A DNA stretch of 6,628 bases from Nitrospirales bacterium (GTDB taxonomy: Bacteria > Nitrospirota > Nitrospiria > Nitrospirales > UBA8639). The stretch lies in the NCBI GenBank assembly GCA_029261305.1, contig JAJDBO010000250.1:1-6628 (forward strand). The letters are read 5' to 3'. Below, piece after piece: positions 1 to 5,641 of the stretch; positions within the stretch are counted from its first letter, which is position 1; each line of letters opens with the position of its first letter. Below the pieces are notes generated by a model. It was not told the DNA's origin, made no database searches, and saw only the letters and a list, made by a program, of their open reading frames with translations. The position numbers were made by a program, and so were the translations under genes.

Positions 1-175
1 CGACACCGCCACTAGCGAAAACTCGGATGCAGTGAGAGGGGTTCGTTCGCCGTCGTGAGGAAGAGTCGTCGAAATGAAAAAGGAACTTCAGAACAACAGG
101 AAACGTGCGCCCACTTGACCAGAGGCTTCTAATGGGTGACCCTCACCTCATCTCGTGCTCTGGCAAACCTTTTAA

Positions 176-250
176 GGCTATGCCCAAGCCCGCTTTGAAT
201 TATCCGTGGCCCTTACGGAGTTAGAACGGTTGGTGGGGAAGGAATTGTAA
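176..250 (+). pseudogene. C-terminal remnant of a TolC-family outer-membrane efflux protein
   Basis: The frame ending in TAA at 248-250 reads G-YAQARFELSVALTELERL-VGKEL with no stop back to 173-175, where an in-frame TAA lies. The pattern of a Tyr-x-x-Ala-Arg-aromatic-Glu helix running into a Leu-x-Glu-Leu-Glu segment and stopping shortly after is how many TolC/CusC-type outer-membrane factors end. Only about 24 residues survive; the sequence before base 173 is stop-ridden in this frame and does not continue the protein in the others. It is therefore a gene tail left by a deletion or recombination, not a functional gene. The match is from memory of the family and the fragment is short, so chance resemblance is possible. 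Confidence 0.4.
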
Positions 251-323
251 GTCTTAACTCGAAGCTAAACTCAATTTTTCTCAATTCACAACAATTTCCC
301 GTACTTAATAAATACCTTCCGGG

Positions 324-352
324 TTGAATCACAATTCTTTTTTGCATACAAT
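324..352 (+). promoter_or_regulatory. Candidate sigma-70 promoter for the first cassette gene
   Basis: TTGAAT at 324-329 (4 of 6 to the -35 consensus) is followed after exactly 17 bases by TACAAT at 347-352 (5 of 6 to the -10 consensus). Transcription would begin near 359, leaving a leader of about 120 bases before the ATG at 480. A small GAAT-CACA-ATTC dyad (326-337) overlaps the -35 box and could be an operator, but it is too short to press. It is the best-matching pair I found in the leader; a second TTGACT at 400-405 lacks a properly spaced -10. Confidence 0.5.
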
Positions 353-479
353 TCACCTCGGTCCTTTTGGCCCTTTGCGCTAGTTTTATTGGGTACATTT
401 TGACTTTGGAGGGAATTTCTTAAAACCACTCGTATGGAGCGTCACATGTCCACCCCCTTCAATTCCTTTATTTCGGCAT

Positions 480-974
480 ATGAATTCGAACCAATTTCTT
501 AAAGAGCAAAGTGATTATGCATGGGCATATTTTGAGCTTCATGCAAATCAGCGTATGAACTCATTTAATTTCTTTGTCGTGATCGCAGCTTTATTAACTG
601 CAGGACTAGCCGGATCCTTACATAAGGAATTTCAATTCCATAGCGTGGGAATCTTTTTAAGCTTAGCCCTGACCTTTATTGCCTTCATTTTTTGGAAACT
701 AGACCAACGTGTTCGATTTCTTATCAAGCATGCTGAGGAGGCTCTTAGGGAAATTGAAAAGCAACGTTTAAAGGAGGCTTCAGTCTCTAGAGAAGATCAG
801 GCGGTACTTTTCACGGTTGAGGTAAAAAAGACCGAAAATCTTTTGTTAAAACAGTGCTGGCGTCCTTGGCGATGGCATTTGTCTTACTCAGATTGTTTTG
901 GTCTTGTTTTTCTAACCTTTGGTGCCCTAGGTCTACTTGTTGCTGTGGTTGTTACAACAAAGTCCCTTCTCTAA
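480..974 (+). CDS. Three-transmembrane protein, possible CBASS-associated membrane protein
   Basis: A 164-residue membrane protein of unknown function. Three hydrophobic segments are visible at about residues 29-47, 56-73 and 138-157. Between the second and third lies a charged, probably helical cytoplasmic stretch (74-128) rich in Glu, Lys and Arg. The N-terminus before the first segment carries Trp16, Glu19, His21, Gln24-Arg25 and Phe29-Asn30, a pattern I associate with small uncharacterised membrane proteins, without being able to name the family. No enzyme motif is seen. The ATG at 480 has no clear Shine-Dalgarno; no upstream in-frame start exists, and Met26 (555) is the only nearby alternative. 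It is followed by a terminator and a 58-base gap before the cap9-like gene, so it may be its own transcript. It could be a second effector, a regulator of the effector, or an unrelated neighbour. Confidence 0.75.
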   Translation: MNSNQFLKEQSDYAWAYFELHANQRMNSFNFFVVIAALLTAGLAGSLHKEFQFHSVGIFLSLALTFIAFIFWKLDQRVRFLIKHAEEALREIEKQRLKEASVSREDQAVLFTVEVKKTENLLLKQCWRPWRWHLSYSDCFGLVFLTFGALGLLVAVVVTTKSLL

Positions 975-993
975 AAGTGAAGGGGTGTTTTTT
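964..993 (+). terminator. Rho-independent terminator over the stop codon of the 3-TM gene
   Basis: CCCTTC (964-969) pairs perfectly with GAAGGG (979-984). Inside, after a T-T mismatch, CT (971-972) can pair with AG (976-977) around an AAA loop. A run of six T follows at 988-993, three bases after the stem. The TAA stop of the upstream gene (972-974) lies inside the loop, so terminating ribosomes would cover the hairpin, which links termination to translation. Read-through would be needed for one transcript to cover both this gene and the CBASS core; TATACT at 993-998 is a possible -10 for a new start, but the matching -35 (TCTAAA, 970-975) is poor. Confidence 0.75.
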
Positions 994-1032
994 ATACTTG
1001 GTGATTATCTTTAAACGAGAAACTTTAAGAAA

Positions 1033-1638
1033 ATGACCGGGAAGCTTTCTCCTCTGGAATCAAGCGACGAAATGAAATCCGCAACCATCCTTCTTAGTGG
1101 TGGGATTGATTCAACAGCGTGTATTGAATTTTATCTATCAAAGCCTTTTTATGTTCAAGCTTTTTTTGTGGACTACGGTCAAGTATCGATTCACCACGAG
1201 TTAAAAGCCGTGAGAGAGATTGCCCTTTATTATGATTTACCCCTCAAAATTATTTCTTGCCAAAACGTTTCCCCCAAGGACGGAGGGGTTATTAACGGTC
1301 GAAATGCGTTCTTACTTTTTACTGCCATGATGGAATTGAACTCCCCAACGGGCTTACTCGTAATTGGAATTCATTCTGGCACGACATACCCCGATTGTTC
1401 TGGGGAATTCATACAAGCGGTTCAATCCCTTTTCGATATTTATCTAGATGGTCGCTTGTATATTTCAGCTCCATTCCTTGATTGGACGAAAAGCGACATT
1501 TGGCATTACTGTCTTCAGCGAAAAGTGCCTTTAAATCTGACATATAGTTGTGAACTTGGTAAGCCACAACCCTGTGGAATCTGCCTATCTTGCAAAGATC
1601 TGGAGTGTCTACGTGCTTTGCCGAAGCTCAGTGCTTAA
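1033..1638 (+). CDS. cap9: QueC-like 7-deazaguanine enzyme, type IV CBASS Cap9
   Basis: A PP-loop ATP pyrophosphatase of the QueC family. QueC converts 7-carboxy-7-deazaguanine to preQ0 with ATP and ammonia; the CBASS version (Cap9) is reported to use the N-terminal amine of a partner CD-NTase instead, giving a deazaguanine amide on the protein. Visible here: the PP-loop SGGIDST (residues 22-28), YGQ (48-50), the QueC-like NGRNAFLL (88-95), G-x-H-x-G-T-x-YPDC (112-122) and a complete zinc site, Cys173-x7-Cys181-x2-Cys184-x2-Cys187. YPDC is followed by Ser, where I recall Arg in biosynthetic QueC. At 201 residues it is slightly short for QueC. Met14 (ATG at 1072, MKSATILLSGG) matches QueC N-termini better than the 1033 start; neither has a good ribosome site. 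The last 26 bases overlap the next gene. Neighbours identify it as Cap9 rather than a queuosine-pathway QueC. Confidence 0.88.
   Translation: MTGKLSPLESSDEMKSATILLSGGIDSTACIEFYLSKPFYVQAFFVDYGQVSIHHELKAVREIALYYDLPLKIISCQNVSPKDGGVINGRNAFLLFTAMMELNSPTGLLVIGIHSGTTYPDCSGEFIQAVQSLFDIYLDGRLYISAPFLDWTKSDIWHYCLQRKVPLNLTYSCELGKPQPCGICLSCKDLECLRALPKLSA
1602..1605 (+). promoter_or_regulatory. Ribosome binding site favouring the GTG start at 1613
   Basis: GGAG lies seven bases before a GTG at 1613 and inside the 3' end of cap9. The longer reading from GTG 1550 has no such site and adds 21 residues encoded on top of the cap9 zinc-site codons; the shorter one from GTG 1631 is less well placed. Confidence 0.5.
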
Positions 1639-2623
1639 ACACCCTTCAGGGGTAACAGTTAAAACTCCGCTGTTGGTTCCATCTTTTTCAAGTAAAGGCT
1701 TTGCTTTTGACCGTAAAAGCCAAAAGTCCGAAGTTAAAGATATATTTAAGAACACTGCTGAGGTACTAACAGAGTCAATGTTGATCAGTGCTTATGACAT
1801 ATACTATGAACACCTACCGTCCCCAAAAAAATTTCCTTGCACTCCCTCTATAACCTTCTTAGATAGCGGAGGTTATGAGGCAGGGAAAGACTATGATTTC
1901 TCAGCCACGTATCGCTATAACCATCAGGTGGAAGAATGGGAACTTGATAAATACAAAGAAGTGTTGAATTCCTGGCCACCTCAAATTCCAGCTGTATTTG
2001 TTAACTTTGACAAGGAGACTGCAGGAAAGTCAGTTAGAAATCAGATTCGTAATTCTCTAAAACTCCTCAATATTTATCCAAGCCATTTACACACTTTTCT
2101 ACTTAAACCAACTTGGAGATGTAGGGGACAAGTCAGAAATGCTATTTTAGAAGCCAAACCAATTATGAAGGAATTATCACCTTTTGCCGTAATAGGGGTT
2201 ACGGAAAAAGAACTTGGCCATACCATGTTAGACAGGATGGAAGCTGTAGCCCTTCTACGGCGTGGCTTAGATTCGGCTGGTGTTTCTTCCCCTATTCAAG
2301 TATTTGGTGCTCTCGACCCTCTTTCTTCATCTTTGTATCTCTTAGCTGGTGCCGAAATCTTTGATGGTTTAACCTGGCTTCGATTCGCATATTGGGAAGG
2401 AACGTGCGTATATTCTCACATATATGGTGTATTACATACAGGCATAGACGGAAGATCTGATTTTATTCAATCTAAAATCTTATCTGACAACTACAACCAA
2501 TTACGCCAACTCCAGTTATCTTTTAAAGATTTTGTTAGTACAAAAAATTATGAAAAACTTTCTCCTTATCCCAAATTTCTCAAAGACGCATGCGATTCAC
2601 TTATGAATAGACTTGGAGGATAG
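1613..2623 (+). CDS. cap10: TGT-like deazaguanine-binding protein, type IV CBASS Cap10
   Basis: A 336-residue relative of tRNA-guanine transglycosylase (TGT), the TIM-barrel enzyme that swaps guanine for preQ1 in tRNA. In type IV CBASS the homologue, Cap10, is reported to be remodelled to bind the deazaguanine-modified CD-NTase. Numbering from the 1613 GTG: the N-terminus HPSGVTVKTPLLVPSF (10-25) matches the usual HP-G-x-v-x-TPxfxPv start; LDSGGYE (83-89) corresponds to the TGT DSGGfQ, with Asp84 as the base-binding/catalytic Asp; IGVTEKELG (194-202) sits where TGT has its GL-x-VGE loop; FDGLTWLR (250-257) matches FDCvxPTR, with Asp251 as the nucleophile equivalent. The Cys-x-Cys-x2-Cys...His zinc site of bacterial TGT is absent: after Asp251 only Cys265 and one further Cys occur. 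The gene overlaps cap9 by 26 bases and ends five bases before the CD-NTase. The start codon is inferred from the ribosome site and homology. Confidence 0.87.
   Translation: MLCRSSVLKHPSGVTVKTPLLVPSFSSKGFAFDRKSQKSEVKDIFKNTAEVLTESMLISAYDIYYEHLPSPKKFPCTPSITFLDSGGYEAGKDYDFSATYRYNHQVEEWELDKYKEVLNSWPPQIPAVFVNFDKETAGKSVRNQIRNSLKLLNIYPSHLHTFLLKPTWRCRGQVRNAILEAKPIMKELSPFAVIGVTEKELGHTMLDRMEAVALLRRGLDSAGVSSPIQVFGALDPLSSSLYLLAGAEIFDGLTWLRFAYWEGTCVYSHIYGVLHTGIDGRSDFIQSKILSDNYNQLRQLQLSFKDFVSTKNYEKLSPYPKFLKDACDSLMNRLGG
2615..2620 (+). promoter_or_regulatory. Strong Shine-Dalgarno of the CD-NTase
   Basis: GGAGGA ends eight bases before the ATG at 2629 and overlaps the final glycine codons of cap10. It is the strongest ribosome site in the operon and fixes the start codon. 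That matters because the residue after this Met is the glycine proposed to be modified. Confidence 0.85.
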
Positions 2624-2628
2624 CCGTA

Positions 2629-3564
2629 ATGGGCGGATCAGGTGGTGGTTATTTTCCTGGGCCCTCAAAGCCCGAGGAGTTAAGAAAACAGGTCAGGGAA
2701 GCTGAGGAAAAAGCAAGAACGGAACATTTTGAGACCAAATTGGCAAACCTCCTTGACGGGTACTTGACCAATTTAAACCCCACAGATATTGAGGCTAGAG
2801 GCCGCCATATCGACGAAATTAAAAAAGCGCTTGGTTCAGAAATAGACGGATCAGTTGATCTTCGTTTTGGGGGTTCGGTGGCTAAGCATACTTTTGTAAG
2901 TGGGCTTAGCGATGTGGATGCTCTAGTGATGTTGAATAAATCGGAATTAGCTGACAAGAACCCTTCAGAAATTCAATCCTACTTTCGAGAAAGACTAAGC
3001 GAACGGTTCCCTAATACTAAAATAGAAAAAGGAAATCTCGCAGTAACTCTTTCTTTTTCTGACTTCGACATTCAGATTTTACCAGCACTCAAAGTTGGCT
3101 CCGGAGTAAAGATACCAAATCAAGACGGTTCAAAGTGGTCAAGAATCATACGGCCAGAAGCATTCGCGAAAAAACTTACAGATATGAATAAAGCCTTAAG
3201 CGGTAAGTTAGTTCCAAGTATAAAACTGGCCAAGTCAATTCTCTCTCAATTACCGACCAACCAACAACTTAGCGGATATCATGTGGAATCCCTCGCAATA
3301 GAAACATTAAAAGGTTACGAAGGTAATAAGACGACAAAAGATATGGTTAGATATTTTTTCACTAATGCAGCATCTCATCTAAGGAATCCAATTAAAGATA
3401 CTACCGGTCAATCCATTAATGTCGATGATGATTTGGGTTCTGCAGGAAGCTTGCGGCGAAAAATAGCTGCTGATTCCCTTGGTCGCATTGGCAGAAGCAT
3501 ACAGAATGCAGATGGGGCACCTTCAGTTGAACAGTGGCGTGAAATACTGGGAGATACCCCATAG
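2629..3564 (+). CDS. CD-NTase, cyclic oligonucleotide synthase of type IV CBASS
   Basis: A 311-residue cGAS/DncV-like nucleotidyltransferase, the sensor-synthase of CBASS. The nucleotidyltransferase signature is clear: FGGSVAKHT (80-88) is the GG/S helix-turn, SDVDALV (94-100) gives metal-binding Asp95 and Asp97, and FDIQILPA (146-153) supplies the third acid, Asp147. A following helix, SIKLAKSILSQLP (197-209), carries the family's lysines, and GYHVESLAIE (216-225) fits the conserved C-terminal core helix. It is therefore predicted to be catalytically active; the messenger it makes cannot be told from sequence. The protein begins MGGSGGGYFPGP, a flexible Gly-rich tail in front of a charged helix. 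Removal of Met would expose Gly2, the acceptor type reported for deazaguanine conjugation by Cap9. It is preceded by cap10 (gap 5) and followed by a membrane protein (gap 5). Confidence 0.93.
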   Translation: MGGSGGGYFPGPSKPEELRKQVREAEEKARTEHFETKLANLLDGYLTNLNPTDIEARGRHIDEIKKALGSEIDGSVDLRFGGSVAKHTFVSGLSDVDALVMLNKSELADKNPSEIQSYFRERLSERFPNTKIEKGNLAVTLSFSDFDIQILPALKVGSGVKIPNQDGSKWSRIIRPEAFAKKLTDMNKALSGKLVPSIKLAKSILSQLPTNQQLSGYHVESLAIETLKGYEGNKTTKDMVRYFFTNAASHLRNPIKDTTGQSINVDDDLGSAGSLRRKIAADSLGRIGRSIQNADGAPSVEQWREILGDTP

Positions 3565-3569
3565 ATTCA

Positions 3570-4160
3570 ATGAATATCGAGGATTTCAAACGACAGCACC
3601 GGGTCATAGATCAGATGATTACTATGTACTCAATGCTTAGGGATCAGTATGCACGTCAAGCAATTTTCCTCACTCTTGGCATACTAGGATCCTCCATAGT
3701 CCTTATTGCCTGTACTTTTCTTCCTCAGACAGCACTCAAATTTATAGGCATATCACCTTTTATGACTACGGTGATTTTAGGAGCTTTCTCGAGTCTTGTT
3801 CTATTTTTATCAATTGCCGAACTAAGAGTTGATTGGAAAGAAAAGTCTAGACAATTTGGTGACGCTGCGGATCAACTGGCCGAGCTTAAACTTAAGTTCC
3901 GCAATTCTTTATCTGGTTCTGAGGGAATAAACGATTCTCTTGCAAATGATCTTGATGGAGCTTATAAAGCTGCATTAAGAAGACTTCCTCGTATTCCAGA
4001 TAAACAATTTCTTACTCTCAAGTCGTATCATCTACGGAAGATTAAATTGAGTCAGATGATTGATAACTCGGTTGGATCTCCTGTTTGGTTACTACGAATT
4101 CGTCTATTCATGGAAGGACTTCGAAAACAGTCAGGCGAGGATACTGGGATTAAGAAATGA
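3570..4160 (+). CDS. Two-transmembrane SLATT-like protein, probable CBASS effector
   Basis: A 196-residue protein with two hydrophobic helices at about residues 31-51 and 63-83, joined by a short loop. A long charged helical region follows (85-112, DWKEKSRQFGDAADQLAELK). A two-helix membrane hairpin followed by such a cytoplasmic helix is the layout of SLATT-type (SMODS/SLOG-associating 2TM) effector domains, which are thought to damage the inner membrane when the CBASS messenger is made. The assignment to SLATT is by layout and position; I cannot confirm the exact Pfam family. The ATG at 3570 lies five bases after the CD-NTase stop, with only a distant GGGAGA upstream, so translation is probably coupled. 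The stop overlaps the next start in an ATGA. No separate nucleotide-sensor domain is recognisable, so the 110-residue C-terminal part is the candidate ligand-binding region. Confidence 0.75.
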   Translation: MNIEDFKRQHRVIDQMITMYSMLRDQYARQAIFLTLGILGSSIVLIACTFLPQTALKFIGISPFMTTVILGAFSSLVLFLSIAELRVDWKEKSRQFGDAADQLAELKLKFRNSLSGSEGINDSLANDLDGAYKAALRRLPRIPDKQFLTLKSYHLRKIKLSQMIDNSVGSPVWLLRIRLFMEGLRKQSGEDTGIKK

Positions 4161-4816
4161 CTCTTTCAGTTCCTTTCACAACTTCAAAGTCCGGTGCACT
4201 AAATCTAGTAGCTGCATACTTGACGGCTAAAGAACAGGTGATCCAAGCAGGTTTTGCCTATGAAATTGATTGGCAGTATAGGGTCAAATTTGAGGGAATT
4301 TCAGAAAGTACCTTTTTACGTGAAGCCGCTTGGGTGATTCTGTCAGCCGGAATGCGGGAACAAATAATTCGAAAGAAATTTCCAGTCATAACAAAAGCCT
4401 TTAAGAATTGGAAAAATGCAAGTTACATAGTTGCCCATAGAGATGAGTGTCGTCGCCAAGCTATGTCAGTTTTCGGGCATGATAGAAAAATAGATTCGAT
4501 TATAGGAATCGCAGAAGAAATTTCTGAAGATGGCTTCCCAATGGTAATTAATCAGCTTGAACAGAAAGGCGTTCAATACCTGCAAAGTCTCCCTTTTATG
4601 GGCCCAGCGACAAGCTTCCATCTGGCAAAAAATATAGGGTTATCGGCCGTGAAACCCGATCGACACCTTTGCCGAATAGCTGAGAAAGCTGGTTACTGCT
4701 GTCCTGAAGCCTTGTGTGATGAAATTGCAAGAACGGTGGGTGAAAAACTCCCCGTTATAGATGTTGTTATTTGGCGTTATGCAAATCTAAATCGAGATTA
4801 TTTATCCATGTTTTAA
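4157..4816 (+). CDS. cap11: OGG/HhH-GPD glycosylase-like protein, type IV CBASS Cap11
   Basis: A 219-residue protein of the helix-hairpin-helix DNA glycosylase superfamily (OGG, AlkA, EndoIII). FLREAAWVILSAGM (53-66) matches the N-domain helix that reads ILSxQ in EndoIII and relatives. LPFMGPATSFHLAKNIG (145-161) is the HhH hairpin, corresponding to LPGVGxKxA in OGG1. KPDRHLCRI (166-174) is the GPD segment, with Asp168 aligned to the catalytic Asp. In my hand alignment the OGG1 catalytic Lys falls on Ala151, so lyase-type bifunctional chemistry is unlikely; base excision by a monofunctional mechanism, or mere binding of a modified base, remains possible. There is no FeS cluster cysteine set. 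It overlaps the 2TM gene by four bases (ATGA). OGG-like genes accompany the QueC/TGT pair in type IV CBASS; their task there is, to my knowledge, not resolved. Confidence 0.85.
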   Translation: MTLSVPFTTSKSGALNLVAAYLTAKEQVIQAGFAYEIDWQYRVKFEGISESTFLREAAWVILSAGMREQIIRKKFPVITKAFKNWKNASYIVAHRDECRRQAMSVFGHDRKIDSIIGIAEEISEDGFPMVINQLEQKGVQYLQSLPFMGPATSFHLAKNIGLSAVKPDRHLCRIAEKAGYCCPEALCDEIARTVGEKLPVIDVVIWRYANLNRDYLSMF

Positions 4817-4824
4817 ATGAATTA

Positions 4825-4881
4825 AGTCAGCCCAAAAAATGGTTTTCCGATTAAATTAATAATTTTCAATTTTGGCTGATT
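4825..4881 (+). repeat. Hairpin-forming inverted repeat between cap11 and the last gene
   Basis: AGTCAGCCCAAAA (4825-4837) faces TTTTGGCTGATT-type sequence (4870-4881): about twelve pairs with one extra C on the left arm and one G-U pair, around a loop of some 32 AT-rich bases. The right arm is not followed by a T run, so it is not a standard rho-independent terminator for the + strand. It could be an attenuator, an mRNA processing site or a protein-binding site that separates the downstream gene from the core operon. Confidence 0.4.
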
Positions 4882-4897
4882 ATTCCATGAAAGAAAA

Positions 4898-5641
4898 ATG
4901 AATCGATGGCTATCATTTATTGTGCACGGATCTGGAGTATGGCCTAAGAAAGAGCAAGAATTTATTTTTAGAGGGAAAAAGCTTTTTCTAAGACCCTGCA
5001 CTCGCGACACAGAACAATCAATTCATATTCTTCTTGATGGGATTTCTCATGTTCAGGGGCATACTTTAATCAATAGATTTCTTAGCATTTTAAGTTGGTG
5101 TGACGACGAGGGACTAAAAATTGATGTCGGAGTCTCTGGTTCTCCAGAACCAACACCTATCCCAAGAGATAACTCTCGATCAATTGGTTCATCAATAGCC
5201 TTTCCCAGTTATTTTAAAAATGAGGGAGAAAACCCAAGAACCGAACTTGCCCTAGCTTTGTATAGAGAGGCTCTAACAGCGGAAAGTGTACCATTGAGCT
5301 TCTTGAGCTATTTCAAGATTTTGAATATTTTTTGGAAAGAGAAATATCAAAAAAATGGGAAAAACGAAATAATAGAAGGCATTAGAGAATCAATCCAATT
5401 AGTATCTGATGAAAGAGCTAAGAGTCGTATCCAAACTTTAGATAGTGAAAATGTGGATGTACCGACCTATCTTTACAAACAAGGAAGATGCGCGATAGCT
5501 CATGCCTATTCGAAACCCATCGTAGACCCGGATGATATTTCAGACTCCCATCGTTTGTCCGAGGATATATGGATAATTAAAGCAATAGCCGATTACTTGA
5601 TGGAAAATGAGTTGAAAATATCCAGATCAATTTTTTGGTAA
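4898..5641 (+). CDS. MauJ-like protein with HEPN-type R-x4-H motif
   Basis: A 247-residue soluble protein with no membrane segment or signal peptide. The N-terminal 100 residues look mostly beta-type (alternating hydrophobics, e.g. EFIFRGKKLFLRP, 21-33); residues 113-240 look helical. Near the C-terminus, GRCAIAHAYSKPIVDPDD (196-213) contains Arg197-x4-His202, the spacing of the HEPN ribonuclease active site, followed by a helix. Proteins with this GRCAIAHA tail are often labelled methylamine utilisation protein MauJ in databases, from memory; nothing here suggests methylamine metabolism. The ATG at 4898 has only a weak purine run before it; the ATG at 4887 is out of frame and stops after four codons. 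It lies 81 bases after cap11 on the same strand, with similar AT-rich composition, so it probably travels with the cassette. A toxic RNase or an additional effector is a hypothesis only. Confidence 0.7.
   Translation: MNRWLSFIVHGSGVWPKKEQEFIFRGKKLFLRPCTRDTEQSIHILLDGISHVQGHTLINRFLSILSWCDDEGLKIDVGVSGSPEPTPIPRDNSRSIGSSIAFPSYFKNEGENPRTELALALYREALTAESVPLSFLSYFKILNIFWKEKYQKNGKNEIIEGIRESIQLVSDERAKSRIQTLDSENVDVPTYLYKQGRCAIAHAYSKPIVDPDDISDSHRLSEDIWIIKAIADYLMENELKISRSIFW

Larger units (their letters stand above)
1..479. other. Left flank without an intact gene
   Basis: All three + frames are broken by stops within short distances, and no minus-strand reading looks like a protein. Bases 1-250 are moderately GC-rich and contain a probable TolC-family gene tail at 176-250. 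From about 251 the sequence becomes AT-rich, with repeated short CTCAATT and ACAATTC words, and contains the best promoter candidate for the first cassette gene. No tRNA, integrase site or insertion-sequence end could be recognised. The change near 250 is the probable left edge of the acquired cassette; this is judged by eye. Confidence 0.55.

Noticed and set aside
213..398. Minus-strand 61-residue open frame over the left flank
   Set aside because: No recognisable protein features, no ribosome site, and it runs antisense across the TolC-like tail and the candidate promoter.
400..428. Second promoter candidate with TTGACT at 400-405
   Set aside because: No acceptable -10 at 16-18 bases; the 324-352 pair is much better.
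854..1036. Plus-strand 60-residue frame bridging the 3-TM gene and cap9
   Set aside because: It is an out-of-frame shadow of the third membrane segment and passes through the terminator hairpin.
2606..2623. Cap10 ending in Leu-Gly-Gly, like a ubiquitin-type conjugation tail
   Set aside because: The GGAGGA coding for Gly-Gly is also the ribosome site of the next gene, which explains it; no E1/E2-like or JAB genes are present as in type II CBASS.
1033..2623. Reading the QueC and TGT genes as a queuosine or archaeosine biosynthesis operon, or a DNA 7-deazaguanine (Dpd) modification system
   Set aside because: No QueD, QueE, FolE or DpdA-associated genes are present, the TGT zinc site is missing, and the pair is coupled to a CD-NTase.
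2649..2957. Minus-strand 102-residue frame inside the CD-NTase
   Set aside because: Antisense shadow of a gene with clear catalytic motifs; Ser/Pro-rich composition typical of such shadows.
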